Below, one piece after another: positions 56,401 through 64,000 of a stretch of 64,000 nt of DNA. This DNA is from Solanum dulcamara (taxonomy: Eukaryota; Streptophyta; Magnoliopsida; Solanales; Solanaceae), in contig NC_077247.1 of NCBI RefSeq assembly GCF_947179165.1, positions 46,420,935 to 46,484,934 on the forward strand. The letters are read 5' to 3'. Numbering within the stretch: position 1 is the stretch's first letter; each line of letters begins with the position of its first letter. The notes beneath the pieces are model-generated. The model saw only the letters and a program-made list of their open reading frames with translations, was not told the origin of the DNA and did no database searches. Made by a program: the position numbers and the translations under genes.

Positions 56401-57165
56401 TACTTGTAGTTAATTTAAATCAAGGGTTACCTTTTTAGCATTTTGTTTGCTGCTCCATGAATCTTACAACGGTGCATCAACAAGGTTATTGAGACATGCA
56501 TTCTCTATGAACAGCCTATCACATTTTTCACATGGTAAACAATTCAAATAGGATCCTGAAGGGGGCATCGAAGGCTTTTGCCTATTTTTTCTGGAAGCTT
56601 TTTCTATGGATGCATAACTAGTAAATCACATTACAAAAGTTTGGTAGATAGATCAACCCCGGTACAAAATGCAGATTACAATTCTTATTTTGGCGACTGT
56701 GTGGATTGTGTATTTGGTTTCTAGTATTTTGTTTTCTCCTTTAATTCCTGTGACTTGGATTACATGCATACAAGGTTTGATGAGATGGTCACAATCTTAC
56801 AAAAAATTGCCATCACCTCCTTTCCCGGGGGCATTTTGCTTGGCTAATCGTCAAGATCTTAACAGGATCGGTACTGTAAGACGCTTTTTCTTTTTAGAAT
56901 CACCATATGGCACTTTCCACTGATTGTTTGGTTCTTCAGAAATGCTATTGGTTGTAGTCCTGTAGATAGTTTGAGGGTGAAGAAGTTTGAAGGTATTGGA
57001 AGAAGTTGAGCCCTCCCAGAGTGCCAGAAAGAAAATAAACTGATTTTGATTTCCTCCATTAATCAAATCATTTTTTCCGTTAGTATGGGACCAAAAGTGT
57101 GCCCATTTTGCGAAAAGAAAGCGGATTCAAAAGTTTGTTGTTCAAATGAGGGATTTGTTAGTTTA
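53409..57165. other. Intergenic, low repeat content, no gene supported
   Basis: Less AT-rich than the rest. An acceptor-like TGTTGCAG at 56220-56227 is followed by an open stretch to 56326, and a minus-strand 60-codon ORF lies at 55734-55916, but neither shows a known domain. 55310-55370 (TTGATAACTGAGAAATCCCGAGGGCA) looks like a dispersed repeat piece. It could hold UTR exons or a decayed gene. Confidence 0.4.
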
Positions 57166-57170
57166 TCGTT

Positions 57171-57436
57171 TTTCTGTTAGTTTGGGACCAATGATGGATT
57201 TGTTAACAACATGTCCAGGAGTCGAGAGACTTTCCAGTTTGTCAATGATGGATTTGTCAAATATCAATTGTCATCTAAAAGTTACTGAATTTTCTGTTAG
57301 TTTGGGACCAATGATGGATTTGTTAAAAACATACTGCATGATTCTACGGATAATAGGATGTAAGCAAATCCTTACTCCTACTTTTTGAGGGAGAGAGACT
57401 GTTTCCGGTTTGTCAATGATGGATTTGTTAAAGTCA
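57171..57436. repeat. Diverged tandem repeat just upstream of the leader ORF
   Basis: TTTCTGTTAGTTTGGGACCA plus ATGATGGATTTGTTAA occurs at about 57170 and 57290, and GAGAGACT(T)T(T)CC(A/G)GTTTGTCAATGATGGATTTGT occurs at about 57225 and 57395. The motif ATGATGGATTTGT appears four times in 240 bp. Confidence 0.8.
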
Positions 57437-57481
57437 ACAAATGCTTGACAAATCTCTGCTTGTTATGTAAGATGTTCTTTA

Positions 57482-57490
57482 CTATTTATA
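57482..57490 (+). promoter_or_regulatory. TATA box before the leader ORF
   Basis: CTATTTATA, 63-71 bp upstream of the ATG at 57553. The leader between them is rich in AC/CT and free of ATG, as in ordinary plant genes. Confidence 0.5.
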
Positions 57491-57552
57491 CATATAGCAA
57501 GTCCACCTTAGTTTAGCAAGTCGAACTCGTTCTCATTCACAAAACCAAAACA

Positions 57553-57648
57553 ATGTCTTCCTATTCTTCCGTCCTTGCAATCACACTTTGTTCCCTATTC
57601 ATAGCAGCATTAGCCAATGTTCTCCTTTCTTTCTTTTTTAAAGTTTAA
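57553..57648 (+). pseudogene. Orphan secretory leader ORF, likely broken gene 5' end
   Basis: A 31-codon ORF beginning MSSYSSVLAITLCSLF and continuing IAALAN, a near-ideal signal peptide with a likely cut after ALA. It then runs into VLLSFFFKV and a stop in AT-rich DNA. A TATA box at 57482 and the AAAACAATG context support a real start. No mature domain follows in any frame, so I infer a gene whose body was lost or moved; a cell-wall or small secreted protein is possible. A very distant second exon cannot be excluded, though no clear GT donor is seen after the leader. Confidence 0.4.
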
Positions 57649-57929
57649 AAAATAAATTAAAAAAATCAACGTAACTTCTATTATTTTCTCGTGACGTTGA
57701 GCATGAAAGTAATATATTTTTTTTTCAAAAATAATAAAAATAAATTCAAGCACATAGACATAGTTTAAGCCAAAAATATTTCTTTGGACAATTTGTGAAG
57801 AAGGCGCGTGTGTGTATTTGGTAGGGTGGACCAAGGGGCTGTGCACATAGGGGAAGATCCAATGTTGGTTATAATAGTATTAAATTATGTTATTTTATTA
57901 CAAATAGGTGACAAATTAAAGGGACTATT

Positions 57930-58245
57930 TCAATTGATTAAACTTTCTCAAATGATAAAAGAGAATGAATTTTGGATCAAACTTAATCTCACAAATCACC
58001 TCAACAAGGGTAACAATTTTCCATGACTATATAAGGAAACAAATTGTCATCGTACTTATTGATGTGGGACTATCAACACCCTTGTACGTCTAGAGTTAAC
58101 AATTAGATAAGGTAATACGAGGACTCAATATCGGATGAAACAATAATTGAGTGCGCTTGATTTTGATGAGTTGACAATTAGAGCGAGGACAAGATAATAT
58201 GAGGACTCAATATACAAGAGACAAATTATGATCTTACCTACCAAT
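57930..58245. repeat. Dispersed repeat with GATGTGGGAC motif, internally duplicated
   Basis: TGACTATATAAGGAAACAAATTGTCATCG..TTGATGTGGGACTATCAACACCC resembles the class at 4490-5965. Within it, ACAATTAGATAAGGTAATACGAGGACTCAATAT (about 58099) is repeated with an insertion at about 58172. Confidence 0.5.
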
Positions 58246-61200
58246 ATGGAACTACTATCAAAATTAATATGAAAATATTTACTCTCTTCGATTCTAATTT
58301 TAGTGGCACTTTCTGGTTTCCAATATCAATTTAATTAATTTTTGAAGTTAAATTGATTAAATCAACTCAATATTTTAAAATTAAAATATTCATAAACTAA
58401 AACTAGTTTGCATGCAAAGATGGGAAATTTACAAATAATTGGGCTTTTTCCCATGAGCGGTTGCTGGTCTCTTAGGAAAACAACTTTAGTCAAGCCCTCC
58501 CATTTTGGCTGCATCAAAATCTCAAAAAGTTGATACAGTTTTTCTAATTTTGGCAGCTTTATGTATCACTCATTCTATATTTCTACTTTTAGTCAAGCGT
58601 TCCTTTCTTTCCTAAAGTTTGGTCATTTCTACGCATAAAACTGGACAATATATTGGATAAAAAAATTGTATACCTCAGTTGCATATATTTGGATTCAAAA
58701 GTTAAATTCAACCTCGTCACTTTTTTACAATAACGAGGATTTGTTTAACTTTACACCAAAAATTGAACTAATAATAACTAAATTAATAAAAAAAAATTAA
58801 GGAGAATCTAAGTATCAATAATTGACCTCAAGCAAATGTAGTGAATTCACAATGAATATTAGTGGGCCTTCACCACAATTTGCACAAAGAGACAATTGTT
58901 GAAGAGGGTAGGGCCCATTCACGTGAATTGGCAAGGGCCCTCATATATATATTTTTTGAAAACTAGACTTTAGCATTAGTAGTGTTATTAAAGGGGTGTG
59001 TCATTTCATATCTTTCTCTGAATATCCACTTATATTATTTTCTCTTTTCAATCCATTAATATTCCTCTATTAAGTGATTTGGCACTAGATTTGATGGTCC
59101 TTATAGGATAACAACCTTCGAGGGTGAGTACTAAAGCTTGTAATTAATTGAGAGGAACAAAACACGATACTATAAAATTTAAAAATTAAAATTAGTCGTT
59201 GAATAAAAAAAAAATCATATGTAAGAAAAATCAAATATACCTTGAACTTTGCTAGAAGGATTATATGCATGAATTTTTTTAAAATCATAAATCAAAAAAA
59301 TAAATTTAAAATTAATGTTTTCACTTCTATTAGATAAAAAGTGTATATGTGATCACTTTTGTAATACTAAATCACAAAATTGAGGGATATATCATGCCTT
59401 TTTACCAATTAATAATATTCGGCTATTGATTGATAATACATTTAAATCTTGTTTAGCCGAATATATTAGATCATCGAAAATTCTAATATTTACTAATAAC
59501 TTGATAAGACAACATTGACCATGTTTCCTGAAGTAATTTTTTTTGCCCCAATGTCTCTTAAATCATAATCGAAAGGTTTAAATCACGTTGGAGGATAAGT
59601 GGGAATACTGTTGATAGGATTGGGTGGGGTATGCAAAAGAAAAAAATCATAATTGAAAAATTAACAGTGTTGAACAACATGCTAATTTTTTGTTAAATTC
59701 GATTGACACAAGTGCATCACTTGACTTTCATAGTTGTATTAGAAGTAAAGTTTTTTGCTCTAGGTAAATGACTTAGTTCTTTGTAGTCGCTACATCCTTT
59801 AATTTGTTGATATATATATAAACTAGATACCACACACTTAATTTGATATATTGTAGCCATGAAATGAAAAAATAATAATTTTTGGTGGTAATTTTTGCTT
59901 AATGGTGAAGTTCTTGATGTTGTTCTCACAATCTTACCCACATTATAAAGATAGATAATAAGATACTATGCGTGAAATTTCAGCTAACAAACAATATAAC
60001 AAAAAAAACATGCATGATTCATAACAGAAATTTTTGTCTGACAAATAAATTTTTGACGCGTTCTGGTGAAAGTTGATAATTAAAAGTTATTCCACTTATA
60101 TCATTTCCAAATTAAATAAGCGAAGTTTTAAATTTATAATGTTCCTTGTGTGGCCTTTAATATAGACATAATCAACAAAAAAACCACAAAATATAGTACG
60201 GTTTTGTTTTCTATTTAAACAAAGAATAATTTTGGTGGGCCTATCTGAAAACCACTTGAAAGTCTTGATGCCAAGTGAAAAAATTATCCCAAGTGAAGAG
60301 GGGTCAGTGGACCTAATTAGCTAACTTTAGGGGAGGAAAGCTAGCTGTACCAATGTACTAGAGAGGAAGATTTTAACAAAAAAATGGAAAATGGAAAGAG
60401 ACCATGCAACTAAAAGCCTAATTTAAAAATTCTTAATTACCTGAAATAATTTCGCTTGGAACCCCAATTAATTACCATTATAACTTGTGAATTTTTTGAG
60501 CTAAGTTTGAAGTCCTTTTAGCGGAGAAGAAGATATATAATGCTAGAAGATGAGCAAATATTCGAAAAATTAACCTAAATGTCGCCAACGCAATCGGCTT
60601 AAAAAAAAATTAAAGAAATTATAGGTACTAATTAGAAAGAGTAAGTAAACAGTAAATTTGACCGATTAGTTGCGTAAAAATAACAATTGGCAGACAAAAA
60701 TTGAGGCATTGGTGATTTGATAGAACGTATACTTTTTTACTCGAACTTTATACCTATTGTGCTGAGTAGTTATAAAATGTATGGTGAAGAGAAGATGAAT
60801 TAATTTTATTGGATCTTGGTTATGATATTCACTCGTGATCTTGAAGCATGATACAGTTCGTCATTCTTTGGTTACCTAAAATAAAAGCAAGAAAAAAAAA
60901 GAGGTAGGACAAGGCTTTTTTTTTTTGATCTTTTATTCACGTAATCGTGTTTGATACCCACAATAAAATGTAATTAGTCTAAATTCGAGTCTCATAGGAC
61001 CTCATTCGGAGAAAGATGCCCTTTATCAAATATTTTTTAATACTCAAAACTCGAATAGAAAATATCTATTAAAAATAACAGTTTTATCACTACACCACGT
61101 ATCAAACATGATAAAGAAGAAAAGGAAATAGTAGAAAAAGGAATACCAAAGGAGAAAAAATAGGGAAGGATTCTCTTCTTTTTATTGAAAAATGAAAAAA

Positions 61201-61948
61201 CATCAGGTCCTACAACCCACGTGTGGTGATTGAAAAATACCTTCAAGCTTCAAGGACAATACTGAATACCCCACACATTACTCTTTAGATCTCCAAATAT
61301 TTTGACAAACTTTGAATTTATTTTATATCATTTTAGTATTCATAGTACTATTATTATTATTATTATAATTATCTCCTTTTCAAATTTAATCTTACAATTC
61401 CACTTAATAAAGTGTCAATTAAGTCCGACATTTTGAATAAATATTTGCGGGAGAGAGTATTAATAAGGACATGCCAATAAATTGCAAAAGTGTCTATCAA
61501 AAATTATAATTTTGCCTTTTAAAATAGAAATAAAATCTACGTATAAATTATTTTTTTAGATCAAGTTGAACGTAGCAAATATGGACGTACTAAGCCAAGG
61601 GGAACCAAAATGCATGGTGGTTCGGGGGTGTCTAACACGTAGTCCATATTGAATGCATTGGTGGTGGGTGAGGACAATTTGAAATGACACGAGAAATGAC
61701 TAAAAAAAAGAAATTGTTAATTTTTACGCCTCACGATTTTATTTAACAAGGTGTTTCTCAACAATAATTTTCATGACATATTGCTTGTATTTTTTTAATT
61801 TATTTTTATGTTTGAAAAAAGTTATGATCTCTGTCTCTTTGCGTTCTATCTCTAATTTTGGCAAGCTGGAGTTTAAAAGGACATGAAATAAGGATGAATA
61901 GATGAAAAAGTAGAATGAGACGTACAAGAGTGTGGTAGAAGAAGATGA
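58246..61948. other. AT-rich intergenic
   Basis: No gene or clear element. A small inverted pair (AATATTCGGCTA at 59414, TAGCCGAATATA at about 59454) and an ATT microsatellite near 61350 are the only structures noticed. The ORFs are AT-rich with no domain. Confidence 0.5.
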
Positions 61949-61970
61949 ATATATATATATATATATATAT
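61949..61970. repeat. (AT)11 microsatellite
   Basis: Perfect dinucleotide run immediately upstream of the tandem duplication that carries the Mutator-like element. Confidence 0.9.
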
Positions 61971-63278
61971 CAAGTGGTTATCATGATGGTGATTTACGTA
62001 TGTGTTCCCTTTTAAGTTTGAATTTAGGCGGAATTCATCGGTCACCCTCTAATGTTGGCATTAACTTTTACTTAGACACCTCAACTAGGCTTTCTTCAGT
62101 TTTGACACCTCAAGTAAGGTCCCGATGTGTCATTTTGATATTTTGTGCTGACTTGACACATTGAGTGTGCTGCATCCATTTTGAGCGCGTGAAGAGTTGT
62201 TTCTTGTTCATCTTCTCCATTTTCTAGCTACCACTTTTCATCCATGGTGAAATAGATTTGACGATGCCAAATATAAAGTGAATTCGAATACCACGAGATT
62301 TCCTCAAGCTTAAACACCCTTTCTTGTTTTGTTGCCTTCTTCCTCCTCGAAATATTTTGAAAAGCATCGACAAAGATTTTTAAAATTTTCCAAATTATTT
62401 TAAAGTCATCTACATATAATCAATTTTTTTTTAGATTCAGTAACTTATAGATCCACCAATCATTCTTTACGTATTCTGATTCCTTTGCACATACGAGAAT
62501 TGATTTTCCCCCCCACTATCTATTAATAACTAATTTTTAGAAGTAAAGAAGAAAAAAATGTGCTTTTATTCAATAAATTTTTCAAAATAGTTAAATTCTT
62601 CTTAAAGTGTTTCTGAAGATGATATGGGTGGACTTGGGGTGGGTGGGGGTGGAGATGAAGATCTGATGGGGTGGGTGGGGCTGGAGAGACGACTAGGAGG
62701 GGAGAGGGTTAATAGAAGTCGTTAATTTTTCTTTTCTTTTTTTAATTATTATTTGGATAAAACCTACCACATGTCATCAAGTTATTGACTATTTTTTCTA
62801 CTCAAAAGTCATTGTTTGAGAATTATTTTTGATATATATATGCCAAGTGTCTTCGTTTAATTTGCTACTTTGATACTCGACGAGTGCATTACACACAATT
62901 TTTATATTTGGGTGATTGTCAAAAAAATGTCAAAATGACACATCAAAACCTTACTTAAGGTGTCTAAAATGAACAAAGTCTAGTTGAAATGTTTAAGTAA
63001 AAATATGTGCCAACTTTAGAAAGCCACCGATGAATTCAACCTTGAATTTAGATTTCATATTTCTAAAAGTTATGCAAATATAGTTATAAGGAAATTGCTT
63101 TTTAGGATGTTATACTCAATTCTAATATTTGTTCACATCAAGTGATTATCATGACGGTGATTTATGTATGTATTCCTTCTTTAGTTTAAATTTAGATTAT
63201 TTCTGAAAGTTATACAAATATAGTTATAAGGAAATTGTTTTTCCGGATGTTAGACTCAATTTTAATATTTGTTCACAT
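61971..63278. repeat. 140-bp tandem duplication, first copy interrupted
   Basis: Copy A is 61971-62027 plus 63052-63138; copy B is 63139-63278. Both run CAAGTG(G/A)TTATCATGA(T/C)GGTGATTTA(C/T)GTATGT, then AGTTT(G/A)AATTTAG, then AAGTTATGCAAATATAGTTATAAGGAAATT-type sequence, ending TATTTGTTCACAT. Copy A is split by the element at 62028-63041; copy B is intact. Confidence 0.9.
62028..63041. mobile_element. Mutator-like foldback element (non-autonomous)
   Basis: 1014 bp with long imperfect terminal inverted repeats of about 130-160 bp. The left end starts GCGGAATTCATCGGT; the right end inverted is GGTTGAATTCATCGGT. Both continue with AACTAG(G/A)CTTT and AAGTAAGGT..TGATGTGTCATTTTGA. It is flanked by TTGAATTTAG at 62018-62027 and 63042-63051 (9-10 bp, the Mutator size). 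Intact copy B of the surrounding duplication shows the site before insertion. The centre has a G-rich GGGGTGGGTGGGGGTGG tract (about 62637-62653) and no transposase. Confidence 0.88.
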
Positions 63279-64000
63279 ATTTTTTAAACTTTATTGACAA
63301 AATATTATATCATCATAGTAATATTTACAATAACTAATAAAATTTTAGATCATAATCTAATATTTTCTCATATGATTTTCAGTTCAATCAAAAAAATCTT
63401 TAGTTTGTGATCTAAAAGTTGCAAAGAGAAATAAAAAAAGAGTCATTTATTAAACAAGTTGCATATTGTCCCAAAATGATAGAAAAGTTTTGTTTCATGA
63501 CAAAATGATATAAAAATCGCCTAATTCAAATTACTTCTGTTCCAAATCTGTAATAATTAGATTTACCAACAACGAATTTAATAAAGTTAATGTCTGTAAA
63601 TATTCTTTTAAAATACTAAAAAATAGAAGTTAATACGTCAGGGTGTTTATTCAGTAATTACTCACGGAGCCTTGTGAAACATCATTGAAAAAAATGTTGT
63701 AGGATAGATGAATTGACCAATTAGCACCACCAAAAGATTGGGTGAGAATGATTTTTTCAGGATAAAAAATTTCAATTTTGAATTTTGGGTATAAAAAATT
63801 TAAATAAAAAATATTTTTAATTTTTTGAATGGACGTGGCCTAAATCTGAATGAATCGAACTTCACTATTAAAGATAAAAAATTAAAAAAGAATTAACCAA
63901 TCAGCAAATAATCTGTGAGGAAACAGGTAGGATAATATTATTATTATTATTAAAACAAACTAGTGGAAACACAAAGTCAGGAGACAATATCTCATGACTG
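63279..64000. other. AT-rich intergenic to window end
   Basis: Only low-complexity sequence, including an ATT microsatellite at about 63936-63952. No gene or element recognised. Confidence 0.6.

Noticed and set aside
59414..59466. Short inverted pair as a possible terminator or MITE
   Set aside because: Only about 12-bp arms with no target duplication; expected by chance in AT-rich DNA.
1..64000. CRISPR array, operon or bacterial-type defence system
   Set aside because: No spacer-repeat array and no prokaryotic gene organisation; all genes are plant-type with introns and dispersed plant repeats.

Overview
The window is nuclear DNA of a flowering plant, almost certainly a member of the Solanaceae. 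The evidence is AT-rich intergenic DNA, split genes with GT-AG introns, and a set of dispersed repeats I recognise as typical of that family: tails shared by TS SINEs and RTE LINEs, a tRNA-derived SINE, Stowaway-type MITEs and degraded Ty1-copia elements. There are no operons, tRNA genes, rRNA genes or CRISPR arrays.

I can support four host genes. (1) 6229-23782, plus strand: a Raf-like MAP kinase kinase kinase with an EDR1-type regulatory domain. I assembled it as 15 exons that stay in frame throughout and give 769 residues. (2) 24978-28693, minus strand: a 185-residue protein in five exons, with a mitochondrial-type presequence, one membrane segment and armadillo-like repeats. (3) 35032-35595, plus strand: a single-exon DUF4228/PADRE protein of 187 residues with serine tracts. 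(4) 51861-52718, plus strand: a single-exon SIP1-type trihelix transcription factor of 285 residues. A short secretory-leader ORF with its own TATA box (57553-57648) may be the broken 5' end of a fifth gene.

The rest is mostly mobile DNA, by region. 1-2883 is the 3' part of a copia element carrying a nested hAT MITE (49-1092, 8-bp target duplication). 4942-5908 is a short two-LTR deletion derivative of the same copia family with a 5-bp duplication, inserted in an older tandem repeat. Kinase introns 4-14 hold two Stowaway MITEs, a SINE, an antisense 5'-truncated L1 and the 3' end of an RTE LINE. The largest intron of the armadillo gene holds a sense-oriented solo LTR with five GTCACAAC-type motifs spaced 19-20 bp. 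37287-38217 is a long foldback whose left arm has three tandem copies of a G-box-containing unit against one in the right arm. 41044-46470 is a whole but dead copia element with LTRs, primer site and GCTAA duplication. 46915-49015 looks like a gypsy LTR remnant followed by AT-rich tandem repeats. 62028-63041 is a Mutator-like foldback inserted into one copy of a 140-bp tandem duplication, so the neighbouring copy preserves the empty site.

I saw no unknown multi-gene system. The most informative signals are structural: verifiable nested insertions, the asymmetric foldback, the phased LTR motif array inside a host intron, and the 20-nt microexon in the kinase catalytic domain. All family names rest on recognition by eye; no database search was run.
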